Below, piece after piece: positions 45,027 to 53,613 of a stretch of 64,000 bases of DNA (position 1 is the first letter of the stretch; every line of letters starts with the position of its first letter). Below the pieces are notes generated by a model. That model was not told the DNA's origin, did no database searches, and was given only the letters and a program-made list of their open reading frames with translations. This stretch comes from Fredinandcohnia aciditolerans (GTDB taxonomy: Bacteria; Bacillota; Bacilli; Bacillales; Bacillaceae_L), in the NCBI GenBank assembly GCA_003640645.1, contig QGHH01000007.1, positions 106,861-170,860 on the forward strand, given 5' to 3'. A program made the translations under genes and the position numbers.

Positions 45027-45069
45027 GACACTAATCGGTGTCTTAAATTATATGACACCAATCAGTGTC
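45027..45069. promoter_or_regulatory. Tandem palindromic operators of the ArsR-SRPBCC unit
   Basis: Two 16-base boxes, GACACTAATCGGTGTC at 45027-45042 and GACACCAATCAGTGTC at 45054-45069, share GACAC and GTGTC half-sites with 27 bases between starts. They lie just upstream of the regulator start and are likely its autoregulatory sites. Confidence 0.75.
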
Positions 45070-45286
45070 CAGTCAATGTTTTTAAAAGATATCTAGCATT
45101 TTCTGCATGTAATCCTTCTAATTATTCTTGTCATTTTAAATTTTAAAAAACCGTAGCTTTAGCGATTAACTTTAAATCGTGAACATTCTTTGATTTGATA
45201 AATAATCATTTTCCTTTTAGTAATATTTGTCACTCCTTAATGTGGTGATTAAGTGATTATCTATATTTAGATAGAGATTTTTAATA

Positions 45287-45333
45287 TCAAAAAAGAATGC
45301 CTGACACCACATATTGTGTATCAGGCACTCTTT
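45287..45333 (-). terminator. Terminator-like hairpin
   Basis: Minus-strand arms AGAGTGCCTGA and TCAGGCATTCT (one G-U), plus inner ACAC/GTGT pairing, then TTTTTT. It lies beyond another terminator and may be a backup or a dispersed repeat. Confidence 0.6.
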
Positions 45334-45437
45334 ATATCAGCATTCTATGTCTTTTAGTTTTAGTGATGTCTTGACAAAAACGTAAAATAGAACTGCAAAC
45401 GATGAACTACTGAAGAGTTCAGGTATATAGGTTTATA

Positions 45438-45482
45438 AACAAAAAAAGTTATCCTAATCTTTAACTCCTTTAGGATAACTTG
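45438..45482 (-). terminator. Terminator after Spo0E-like gene
   Basis: Perfect 12-bp stem (AAGTTATCCTAA with TTAGGATAACTT), followed by seven T on the minus strand, 14 bases past the stop. Confidence 0.85.
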
Positions 45483-45495
45483 TTTGACTCCCATT

Positions 45496-45798
45496 CTAGC
45501 CAATATACATCAACTTCTGATATTCGATTATTGCATTATCAAGTTTCCTGCTCGTCTCAATAGTTTCTTTGTTTTGAAAGCCTTTTTCATTACATATTTC
45601 GATAAGCTCATCTTTCAACATAGTAATTTTTTCCTCAATATACTCATTAACAAGTACTTTTAACTCTAGTGAGAGTGAAAGATAAACAGAGTTATCTGGC
45701 CCCTTTTGAGAGTATATTTCGCTTAAGGTATTTCTAAGATGAAAGATTTCTATTAAGAGTTCCATATTTTCACTTTGAACATTCTCTTTTGATTTCAT
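45496..45798 (-). CDS. Spo0E-like protein with two tandem motifs
   Basis: This protein of about 100 residues is built of two consecutive Spo0E-like helical hairpins. The first ends LSLELKVLVNEYIE (near 48) and the second ends SRKLDNAIIEYQKL. Each matches the SxxLDxxIxxY signature of aspartyl-phosphate phosphatases that dephosphorylate Spo0A~P. Usual family members are 50-85 residues with one motif. The first copy lacks the Asp (LELK in place of QELD), so it may be inactive. I place the start at the ATG six bases after GGAG. It supports a spore-forming host. Confidence 0.75.
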   Translation of the reverse strand: MKSKENVQSENMELLIEIFHLRNTLSEIYSQKGPDNSVYLSLSLELKVLVNEYIEEKITMLKDELIEICNEKGFQNKETIETSRKLDNAIIEYQKLMYIG

Positions 45799-45810
45799 CA
45801 TACACTCCAA

Positions 45811-46149
45811 TAATATTTTTTATTATGGTTTTGGAATGGGTGATGATCAAAACCAGTAATACTCTAATCTGTGATGAAATATCTTCTAATTCCAAAACCT
45901 ATAAGATAGTATCACAGTCTAATCTTGGAGGAAATACGAAAGCGAAAAGCAGAAATATTTTAAAAAGTCTATCGGAGTATTAATATAATACTTTTTCAAT
46001 AGATGAAAACTATATGTTTGTTTAATCACTTGATAATCAAAGAGTTTCTTCCTTTTCCGCTTTTAAACTTACAGCACTTAATTTTATTAATATAATAGTC
46101 AAGGGAAAAGTAATACAATTTTAAAAAATTAGATAACCGAAGTTTGTGG
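45811..46149. other. Intergenic stretch without supported gene
   Basis: AT-rich sequence between the Spo0E-like start and the alcohol dehydrogenase terminator. A short plus-strand frame exists but is weakly supported. Confidence 0.4.
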
Positions 46150-46235
46150 ATTAAAAAAATAAAAGCCTATGAAATTTTACGATAAAAATTTCACAGGCTT
46201 TTTCATTTCAGAGGATGGTTAGATCCCACCCTCTA
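46150..46235 (-). repeat. Dispersed repeat with terminator hairpin, copy 2
   Basis: On the minus strand this reads GAGGGTGGGA, CCTCTGAAATGAAAAAGCC, then a long hairpin (arms AAGCCTGTGAAATTTT and AAAATTTCATAGGCTT) and T-rich sequence. It is homologous to 27700-27785 and serves as the terminator of the alcohol dehydrogenase gene. Confidence 0.75.
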
Positions 46236-46257
46236 CCTTTATTAAGATCACTTACAT

Positions 46258-47211
46258 TTATTCAAATACAGCTACTAAGCGTCCTTTTACTTCATGATTT
46301 TTGAGTTTTTCAATCCCTTTGTCAACTTCTTCAAACGGAATTGTGATAAGAGCTGGACTCATTTTTCCAGTAGCGAAGCAATCATAAACACCTTTTAAGT
46401 CTTCTACTGATCCACCATTGCTTCCTAAAAGCTTAATTTCTTTTGTAATCATTAAATACGTATTGATAGTAGATTCTAATTTACCCATACCAACAATGAC
46501 AACTGTTCCCTTTGGTCTTACAGCTTCCAGTGCGTCAGAAGTTGTTTGTCCAAAACCAGCAAAGTCAACAATAACGTCACATTCTGCTTCTTTCATATCT
46601 AGAATAGTATCGTAAACTTTAGTAGCTCCTAGTTCTTCAGCAAGTTTTCGAGCTTCTGGAGATACATCTGTTGCGTATACTTCACAACCTTTAATTAATG
46701 CCATTTGTAGAGCAAATTGGCCAAGACCACCGATTCCGATGATTCCTAGTTTTGTACCTTCTTTAGCTTGTCCAATACTGAAAAGAGCACGATACGCTGT
46801 GATCCCTGCATCTGTTGATGCTGCTCCTTCAACAAAGGAAACGCCTTCAGGAATGATTACGCATTGATCTGCAGGAACACGCACTTTTTCTGCATACCCG
46901 CCGTCATAGTTATACCCAGCAGTTACTTTTGTTTCTCTATTCATTGGGTTAGCCCCAACACGGTCTCCAACTTTAAAACCTTCTACACCTTCACCCACTT
47001 CAATCACAACCCCAGCAAACTCATGCCCCATAATAACAGGACCATTTGGGAAAAGTGGCATCCAACCTGGATCTTGTAATGCTGCAACGTCTGAATGGCA
47101 TAGACCAGCAGCTTTCACGTCTATTACAACATGACCTGGAATCGCTTTTGGATCTTCTTTTTCAATTAACTCTAGTGGTTTATTTGTACCTGAAAATAGC
47201 CAACCTCTCAT
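46258..47211 (-). CDS. Zinc-type alcohol dehydrogenase lacking the structural zinc loop
   Basis: This 317-residue medium-chain dehydrogenase has the catalytic Cys in GLCHSDVA near 38, GHEFAG near 63 and the Rossmann motif GIGGLGQFALQMA near 158. Family members have about 340-350 residues and four structural-zinc cysteines near 95-110. Here that loop is short and Cys-free (GANPMNRETKVTAGYNYDGG). An Asp in TDAGITAYRAL replaces the third catalytic ligand often found as Cys. It probably oxidises an alcohol or reduces an aldehyde. A TetR gene diverges 160 bases away. Confidence 0.9.
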   Translation of the reverse strand: MRGWLFSGTNKPLELIEKEDPKAIPGHVVIDVKAAGLCHSDVAALQDPGWMPLFPNGPVIMGHEFAGVVIEVGEGVEGFKVGDRVGANPMNRETKVTAGYNYDGGYAEKVRVPADQCVIIPEGVSFVEGAASTDAGITAYRALFSIGQAKEGTKLGIIGIGGLGQFALQMALIKGCEVYATDVSPEARKLAEELGATKVYDTILDMKEAECDVIVDFAGFGQTTSDALEAVRPKGTVVIVGMGKLESTINTYLMITKEIKLLGSNGGSVEDLKGVYDCFATGKMSPALITIPFEEVDKGIEKLKNHEVKGRLVAVFE

Positions 47212-47374
47212 ACTATCTCCTCCAAATTGAGCAAACTTTTTTTTGTATTTCCCTTAATAATTCTATCTACATTTATAGTTTACTAGGTTTCTCTTGCTAT
47301 AAACCATCCTTAATGTTTGCTATAATGTTGAGGAAACCAACACTTTCATCAAATCTGTCTAATAGGAGAGGAAT

Positions 47375-47971
47375 ATGATGAAATCCAAATCCAACCAAGC
47401 GATGCGGACAAAAAATTTCTTAAAAAAGGCATTTATTGAAATGGTACATCAAAAGGGATTTAGTGCTGTTACGGTGAAGGACATCGTTGATCATGCGCAA
47501 TATAATCGAACAACCTATTATGTGTATTATCAAAACATAGATGATCTTGTCGAAGAGTTAATGGATGAAATGTTTGAAGCCATTCAGTATTACAGCATGT
47601 CTAAATACCAAAGCGATAGTCGGGTAAAAGTAGAAGAGCTAACAACAAACTCCTTCGACTTGTTGTATTATATCTACGATCACCGTGATTACTTTACATT
47701 ATTACTTTTAGAAGATACCTTGCCACACATTCACCAGCAACTGCCAGAAGCGATCTTTAATTTATTGAAAAATAAATTTGATATTCTATATGATGTGTCT
47801 TCTGTTGATGATTACCACCAAAAGCGTTATATGGCATATGGTACGGCGGGGTTAATTACAGATTGGATTGCGCAGGATTTTGATGTGACACCCGGTGAAA
47901 TGACAGATCGTCTCATACGTATTTTAAATTCCTTTGCAAGAGGGTTCGTTATAAAAGAAATCGACACTTAA
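47375..47971 (+). CDS. TetR-family transcriptional regulator
   Basis: This 198-residue regulator has an N-terminal TetR helix-turn-helix (AFIEMVHQKGFSAVTVKDIVDHAQYNRTTYYVYYQN) and a C-terminal ligand-binding domain resembling the DhaS/TetR_C_8 group. It is divergent from the alcohol dehydrogenase gene and likely represses it. It starts with ATG-ATG after AGGAGAGG. A decayed copy of its 3' end lies at 50085-50152. Confidence 0.92.
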   Translation: MMKSKSNQAMRTKNFLKKAFIEMVHQKGFSAVTVKDIVDHAQYNRTTYYVYYQNIDDLVEELMDEMFEAIQYYSMSKYQSDSRVKVEELTTNSFDLLYYIYDHRDYFTLLLLEDTLPHIHQQLPEAIFNLLKNKFDILYDVSSVDDYHQKRYMAYGTAGLITDWIAQDFDVTPGEMTDRLIRILNSFARGFVIKEIDT

Positions 47972-48012
47972 CAATCTTTAGAAATATTTATTTTCATATC
48001 ACCATAACGATT

Positions 48013-48055
48013 AAAAAAGAACGAATTCCACCAATATCGGAACTCGTTCTTTTAA
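48013..48055 (+). terminator. Terminator after TetR gene
   Basis: Arms AGAACGAATTCC and GGAACTCGTTCT (one mismatch), followed by TTTT on the plus strand. It is closely similar in sequence to the hairpin at 28229-28266. Confidence 0.8.
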
Positions 48056-48206
48056 AATAATTAGATAACTCTTACAACGTGACCGCTTCAACATGTCCAG
48101 AGTGTATGCGGCAACACATTAGGTGATGGTGAGTCCAGACTATGTTTAACTAAGAATATAACTTCTCTCTCTCACTCACCTTACAACACCTTAGGTACTA
48201 ATTAAT

Positions 48207-49697
48207 TTACTTCTGATCATCCAAACTATTTTCAATACGCTCTTCGATTTCTTTCTTTTCGTCATGCCACCATAATGCTTCTTCTGGTTCTTCTAAAATT
48301 TCTTTTATTTCAGCTTTCTCTTCAACAGCTGGTGGTGAACCCCGAAGAGCCTTTCCAGAAGAATCTTTTAGAAAGATAGTTACCACAATAATACCTATTA
48401 TAGATGCGAATATGAGATAGTAGGCCGGTACCAATTCATTCATCGTTTTGCTAATTAACCAAGATATAACTAAAGGTGTCGTACCACCGAAAAATGATGC
48501 AGAAATATTATATGTAATCGCCAATGCCCCATTACGCACATTCGTAAAAAACAGGGAAGGTAGTAGTGCTGGCATTGTTCCCTGAAAAGAAGAGGAAAAT
48601 ATGGCAAGAATCATTAAACCAAAAAATACAGAGAGCTTGTTTCCACTACCAATCAAATTAAATGCAGGTATACTTAAAACGATTAACCCTATTAAACCGA
48701 ATTGAATAATCTTTTTTGCCCCAATCCGGTCACTTAAATATCCCATTAACAAAACAATTGGAATCATAATTACCATTACAATCACAATTAATAAGAGGCC
48801 TTCTGCTTCTCCATATCCAAGAACAGAAGTTAAATGGGATGGCATATAAGATAAAACGGCATAGTTTACAACAATATAGAAGAAAACAACAAACATACCG
48901 ATAAGTATTGCTCTCCAATGGTACTGAAGAATATCTTTTACAGATAAATAATCATCATCGTCTGATCTATTTTCCTCCATTGCTTCAAAAGCAGGTGTTT
49001 CTTCTAGGTTATTACGCAAATAAAAGCCAATTAAACCAATAGGGGCTGATAAGAAAAAGGGAATACGCCAACCCCACTCTAACATTGTATCCTCCCCTAA
49101 AATAAAGGTGAGTAAAGTAACAAGGCCTGCCCCAGCAATATAGCCAACCAAGGTACCAACCTCTAGTCCACTTGACATGAAGCCCCTTTTCTTATCAGGT
49201 GTGGACTCAGCAATAAACGTCATAGCACCTGAATATTCTCCACCCGTTGAAAATCCTTGAACTAAACGGGCAATGAGTAAAAGCACCGTAGCAGTAGATC
49301 CAATAGATGCATGACCAGGGATTAATCCAATACTTAACGTGGCCAGGGCCATCATAATTAAGGTAATCGCTAAGACTTTTTTACGGCCTAGACGGTCCCC
49401 GAGCATCCCAAAGAAAATTCCACCAATTGGTCGAGCAATAAAGGCAACTGCAAATGTTGCAAACGAATATACCAGCTGCATGGGACCACTTACTTCAGGA
49501 AAGAATACTTGTCCAATTGTAGCGGCTAAATATGAATAAATGCCAAAATCAAACCATTCCATTCCATTTCCAACAGCAGTTGCCACAACCGCTTTACGTG
49601 CGGAGTCTGAGTCAACAACAGTTATGTCATCTTTTTTCAGCTTTGGTTTCGATTTTCTTTTTTCTTTTCGACTTTTATCATTTTTGTCGTTAACCAA
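48207..49697 (-). CDS. ProP-like MFS osmolyte/metabolite:H+ symporter
   Basis: This 496-residue, 12-segment MFS transporter resembles E. coli ProP (500 residues). Shared features are GNGMEWFDFGIYSYLAATIG, FIARPIGGIFFGMLGDRLGRKK, FSTGGEYSGAMTFIAE, EWGWRIPFF and a charged C-terminal tail with ALRGSPPAVEEKAEIKEI. ProP imports proline, glycine betaine and other osmolytes with protons. An N-terminal Lys-rich extension (1-28) is longer than in ProP. The start is TTG, eight bases after GAGGAGGG. It is a single-gene transcript. Confidence 0.85.
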   Translation of the reverse strand: MVNDKNDKSRKEKRKSKPKLKKDDITVVDSDSARKAVVATAVGNGMEWFDFGIYSYLAATIGQVFFPEVSGPMQLVYSFATFAVAFIARPIGGIFFGMLGDRLGRKKVLAITLIMMALATLSIGLIPGHASIGSTATVLLLIARLVQGFSTGGEYSGAMTFIAESTPDKKRGFMSSGLEVGTLVGYIAGAGLVTLLTFILGEDTMLEWGWRIPFFLSAPIGLIGFYLRNNLEETPAFEAMEENRSDDDDYLSVKDILQYHWRAILIGMFVVFFYIVVNYAVLSYMPSHLTSVLGYGEAEGLLLIVIVMVIMIPIVLLMGYLSDRIGAKKIIQFGLIGLIVLSIPAFNLIGSGNKLSVFFGLMILAIFSSSFQGTMPALLPSLFFTNVRNGALAITYNISASFFGGTTPLVISWLISKTMNELVPAYYLIFASIIGIIVVTIFLKDSSGKALRGSPPAVEEKAEIKEILEEPEEALWWHDEKKEIEERIENSLDDQK

Positions 49698-49880
49698 TCA
49701 AAAACCCTCCTCGTTGTTGATTTGATTTAGTCTTACTCTCTCCAATATGTAAATAATTTATCTATTTGGAGATAGTTATCTATTCTGACCTTAGTCAGTT
49801 AATAAATTTACCCAAAGATCATGCTCTGCCCCTTCTCCCACTTAGCATCAGCCATTCCAGCTTTTTTTAGTTATGCAAAT

Positions 49881-49912
49881 AAAAAAAGCCCGATTCAAGT
49901 TGAATCAAGGGA
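49881..49912 (-). terminator. Orphan terminator-like hairpin
   Basis: GATTCAA/TTGAATC with outer CCC/GGG pairs, followed on the minus strand by seven T. No intact gene directly upstream uses it. Confidence 0.5.
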
Positions 49913-50084
49913 ATAATTAAAATTGCGTGAGCCCTTGGAAGAGAAGGATTGAGAAGTTTAAAACTTGCTATATTGGAGAAAAGAGAAAAACAAGAAAAGA
50001 CTGAAAGGACAAGAACTAATCACGAAAAAGACTCTAGATTCGCAAAAAACTTTAACGAAATCAGGGTCAGTTTATTTTCATTAG

Positions 50085-50152
50085 CAAACTTGCAAGAGGA
50101 TTTGTTATAAAAGAAATCGACAATTAAATTCACTTTAGAAATGTATATTTCA
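50085..50152 (+). pseudogene. Remnant of a TetR gene 3' end
   Basis: The sequence encodes KLARGFVIKEIDN followed by a stop. This matches the last residues of the TetR protein at 47375-47971 (FARGFVIKEIDT-stop), and similarity continues past the stop for about 25 bases. The rest of the gene is absent. It implies a duplication and deletion around the ProP-like gene. Confidence 0.75.
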
Positions 50153-50214
50153 AATGTTGCGTAAATAGGTAATTATAGTTAAATGTAATCTTAATGAGGC
50201 AAACTATGATATTT

Positions 50215-50258
50215 AATAGAAAAACCATCACCTGTTTTACTAGGGGATGGCTTTTCTA
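50215..50258 (-). terminator. Terminator of the c-di-GMP/phosphorelay operon
   Basis: Minus-strand arms AGAAAAGCCATCCCC and GGTGATGGTTTTTCT (one mismatch region) with a ten-base loop. It lies 70 bases past the hybrid kinase stop. Confidence 0.8.
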
Positions 50259-50328
50259 CCTCCTTTAAATATGTCTGGATCAATGATAAGAATAGTATTC
50301 AGTTTGTTAATACATTGTGTTCTTAAGT

Positions 50329-53208
50329 TTACATATTTTTTTCAAGTGGATCCTTAATTTGCTCGGATTTTTCATTTTCTAATAGTGTTTGCATGATCAT
50401 TTTTGACAATTGACTAGGTTTATACGGTTTGGTGAGATATTCCTTTGCACCAAGTGAAAACCCAATTTCTTTTTCGTCCAGAGCAGATGAAACAAAGATT
50501 GGAATGTTTCTCAATTCTTTACTTTCATTCATTTCTTTCATAATACACCATCCGTCGGTTTGGTCTTCAAGCATAATATCCAACACAACGACATCTGGTG
50601 GTTCGATTTTCATTTTTTCTAGTGCACTCTCACCTCGTGTAAATTGTTCGACAGAGAATCCACAATCATACAGTTCATGTTTTAAAAGTTCAGAAAGGCT
50701 TAGATCATCTTCAATGACCATGACCTTATAACGCTGATTGGTTACACCACTATCTTTTTCATCTTTACGATTTAATCTGTTCCTTGATTGAACTTCTACT
50801 CTTGGAAAATGAGTTGTAAACTTGCTGCCTCTTCCAAATACAGAATCTACTGTTATTGAACCACCATGTCCTTTGACAATTTCTTTTACAAGTGAAAGAC
50901 CAAGACCAGTTCCTCCTATCCGGCGCCGGTCTGAATTATCTATCCGATAAAACGGTTGGAATAAGTTCGGCAGGGCATCTTCAGGAATCCCCAGCCCTTC
51001 ATCTTTAATCTCTACAGAAATGGTCTGTTGATTGCCATAAATACGAAGATTGATGCTTCCGCCATTCGGTGAATATTTAATGGCATTATTCAACAAGTTT
51101 GTGAATACTTGTTCCATCTTATTTTGTTCACCTAATATGATCGCTTCATCCAATTCATCTGTAAGTGTAATATTGTGTACTTTTGTATTGACTTGTTGAA
51201 GTTCAATCACGTCTTTTAATACTGTTTTTAGATTGATGAAGTTTTTTTCATATGTTTGTCTTCCAGATTCCATTCGTTGAATATCAAGAAAGTCATTGAT
51301 AAGAGCAGTTAATCTTTTAGCTTCATTATAAATGGTCTGTAGATATTTTGTTTTTCTCTCAGGTTTAAGATCTTTCGTAAGCAGTAATTCTGTGAATCCA
51401 AGAACGCTTGCCAATGGTGTTCTTAATTCGTGACTAACAGTGCTTACTAATTCATTCTTCATTTGTGAAACTTCAAATTCTTTTGTGATGTCGCGATGGA
51501 CGAGTAACGAACCAAAATCGTCCTGTCCATGCTTTTTCGTCCTACAATATACCCTAAAGACTTGCTTACTATCCTTTTTCCTATAAATAAATGAATGCTC
51601 TTTTTCTGGTTGATGGTTTGCGGACTCAATTAACTCATCAAGAGATTTAATAAAGTTATCTTCTTGTACCTGATTAGCCATCAGTTGGCTCCATTGACTC
51701 CAAGTCAACCCAACTAGATTTTCAACACTTACACCAAAGGTTTTAAACATTATTTCATTAACCTGAACAATCTCCCTGTCATTATCGATTAACTGTATTC
51801 CTTCTTCAACTGTATTTAGAATATCTTGGTTTAACTTTCGATCGTCTTCTGACTGTTCAAACATCTTTATTTTTTCGAGATAAATGGCAATCTGTTTGGA
51901 AAGTGTCTCATAATCGTTTATTTCACTTGTTGAAAAAGCAGTACCCAATCTTGTATACACCATGATGGCTATTACATGAGAATCTGACACGATAGGTAAG
52001 TACAAATCATAGCAATATTGTATTGCATCATGATAGCCCATTTCATCAGGATACTGGCGCCGCTTAATCACATTCGCTCTTTTTTCTGCCTCAACCATCT
52101 GGACAAGTCCGCTATCCAAATGATTTCTAAATTGATTTATTCCCTTTTTGGAAAGACCAATGGAAGCATAAGAGTCTTCATATAAATAAGTAATGATCCC
52201 TTTATCCGACTTAGTAACTTCTACCATACTATTAACAATACTTTGCAGCACTTCTTCTTTATTAAGTGAAGAAGAAATACCATTAATTAAATCGTTTCTT
52301 GTCTTCAATTTTTGCTCATTTTCTTTTAAAACTTCAAGGGCTGCTCTTAGTTCTTGTTGTTGCGCCTGGAGCTCATCTTGTTGGGCTAAAAGTTCTTCGT
52401 TGTGTGCTACCAAATCTTGTTCTTTATCCTGAATGCTTTTCGCCATTTTTTGAAAAGCAATTAATAAAGAACCCAATTCATCTTTACGTTTGGCATCAGC
52501 TTTTATCACAGCATCCCTGCCAGCGGCAATTTCATTTGCAGAAAACGTAAATTCAGACAAAGGTCTACTAATTTTCAAGACAAACCTTCTTGTTACCATT
52601 GAAAGAAGAATGAAAAAAATGACAAAAAGAATATAGAAGCTGTTTATTATGAGATGATTCTTCCTATTAAATGCGTCGGCATTCATCGTTAGTTCCTCGT
52701 CAAGTAGATTGACGAACTCCTTTGTTTGATTGAAAAAACCAATCACCTTTGTTCGGGTAAAATCATCGACAATATCTACCCTCAGATTATCCGTTGCTCC
52801 ATTTTCCTCCATAACTTGAGGGATGATCATTGAATAATAATAATCGATAAAAATTTCCAATTCACGAAAGTATAGCCTTTCATCCTTTTCTACAAGGAGT
52901 TTTCGTAATTCATCTTTCTGTTTATTTAACCAACTAGCTTGTTGGTCAACCGTTTCAAGATTTTCAGGTACTCGAAAAGATAAAGAGTTTCCTACTATTA
53001 AAATATCAGTATTAAATTTTTCATAAATGCTACTGATTATTTTTTGTTTGTTTTCAATACTTTCCCTTTGACTAACATATTCATTTTGAATGTTATTTTG
53101 AAAATGAAATAATAGTATCGTACCCGAGATAAAAAAAAGAAAACAAATCCCCATCAAACCAAGTACTTGACGTGATATAGATTTGTTAAAGAAATCAATT
53201 ACTTTCAT
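50329..53208 (-). CDS. Hybrid sensor histidine kinase (HAMP-GAF-PAS-HisKA-HATPase-REC)
   Basis: This 959-residue membrane kinase has transmembrane segments at about 15-34 and 187-207 around an extracellular helical domain. HAMP (about 208-262), a Gln-rich coiled coil (to about 305), GAF (320-450) and PAS (455-570) follow. HisKA (VSTVSHELRTPLASVLGF), HATPase (GTGLGLSLVKEIV) and a C-terminal receiver (phospho-acceptor in VVLDIMLEDQTDG, Lys in LTKPYK) complete it. It overlaps the preceding receiver gene by 14 bases. It is the likely phosphate source for the receivers and the HPt protein encoded upstream in this operon. Confidence 0.95.
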   Translation of the reverse strand: MKVIDFFNKSISRQVLGLMGICFLFFISGTILLFHFQNNIQNEYVSQRESIENKQKIISSIYEKFNTDILIVGNSLSFRVPENLETVDQQASWLNKQKDELRKLLVEKDERLYFRELEIFIDYYYSMIIPQVMEENGATDNLRVDIVDDFTRTKVIGFFNQTKEFVNLLDEELTMNADAFNRKNHLIINSFYILFVIFFILLSMVTRRFVLKISRPLSEFTFSANEIAAGRDAVIKADAKRKDELGSLLIAFQKMAKSIQDKEQDLVAHNEELLAQQDELQAQQQELRAALEVLKENEQKLKTRNDLINGISSSLNKEEVLQSIVNSMVEVTKSDKGIITYLYEDSYASIGLSKKGINQFRNHLDSGLVQMVEAEKRANVIKRRQYPDEMGYHDAIQYCYDLYLPIVSDSHVIAIMVYTRLGTAFSTSEINDYETLSKQIAIYLEKIKMFEQSEDDRKLNQDILNTVEEGIQLIDNDREIVQVNEIMFKTFGVSVENLVGLTWSQWSQLMANQVQEDNFIKSLDELIESANHQPEKEHSFIYRKKDSKQVFRVYCRTKKHGQDDFGSLLVHRDITKEFEVSQMKNELVSTVSHELRTPLASVLGFTELLLTKDLKPERKTKYLQTIYNEAKRLTALINDFLDIQRMESGRQTYEKNFINLKTVLKDVIELQQVNTKVHNITLTDELDEAIILGEQNKMEQVFTNLLNNAIKYSPNGGSINLRIYGNQQTISVEIKDEGLGIPEDALPNLFQPFYRIDNSDRRRIGGTGLGLSLVKEIVKGHGGSITVDSVFGRGSKFTTHFPRVEVQSRNRLNRKDEKDSGVTNQRYKVMVIEDDLSLSELLKHELYDCGFSVEQFTRGESALEKMKIEPPDVVVLDIMLEDQTDGWCIMKEMNESKELRNIPIFVSSALDEKEIGFSLGAKEYLTKPYKPSQLSKMIMQTLLENEKSEQIKDPLEKNM

Positions 53209-53566
53209 TCAGAATTTCCTCAACTAATTCTAATAGATTCATAGGACTAAACGGTTTTGCCATAAAATAATCAGCACCGGCTTGTTTAATTTTTTCGTGT
53301 TCAGAAGTTTGGCTTTTAGCGGAAAGCATTAAAATTTTCGTATGTTGGTTTGTTTCTACATTTCTTACCTTCTCTATAATTTCAAGGCCTGTATAAACTG
53401 GCATCATATAATCCAAAATAATCAAGTCATAACAGTTGTTTTCCAACAAGTCCACAGCCTCTCCACCATCTGCTGCTTCAGTAATCGTATAACCTTCGTC
53501 TTCCAGCGTATCAACGATCAACATGCGAAGGACTTCTTCATCTTCAGCTAATAAAATTTTCTTCAA
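53195..53566 (-). CDS. Single-domain receiver protein
   Basis: This CheY-like receiver of about 123 residues starts MKKILLAEDEEVLRML. The phospho-acceptor Asp is in LIILDYMMPVYTG, the Ser switch in MLSAKS and the Lys in FMAKPFS. I choose a TTG seven bases after GGGGTG as start, because an upstream TTG (53581) has no site. It has no output domain and is translationally coupled to the hybrid kinase, so it is probably its cognate shuttle. Confidence 0.9.
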   Translation of the reverse strand: MKKILLAEDEEVLRMLIVDTLEDEGYTITEAADGGEAVDLLENNCYDLIILDYMMPVYTGLEIIEKVRNVETNQHTKILMLSAKSQTSEHEKIKQAGADYFMAKPFSPMNLLELVEEILNESN

Positions 53567-53613
53567 TAGAAAACACCCCAATATTTTTGTATATGAAATG
53601 ACATAGGTACAAT

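Larger units (their letters stand above)
45070..45495. other. Intergenic stretch with two terminator hairpins
   Basis: No gene was found. It contains the hairpins at 45287-45333 and 45438-45482 and AT-rich sequence. Confidence 0.5.
49698..50328. other. Intergenic stretch with gene remnant and hairpins
   Basis: About 630 bases without an intact gene. It holds a terminator-like hairpin at 49881-49912, a TetR 3'-end remnant at 50085-50152 and the terminator of the kinase operon at 50215-50258. It looks like a scar of past rearrangement. Confidence 0.6.

Noticed and set aside
45843-45983. Plus-strand frame of 46 codons divergent from the Spo0E-like gene
   Set aside because: Only a weak GGAATGGGTG lies upstream and the product is not recognisable; it may be real but support is too thin.
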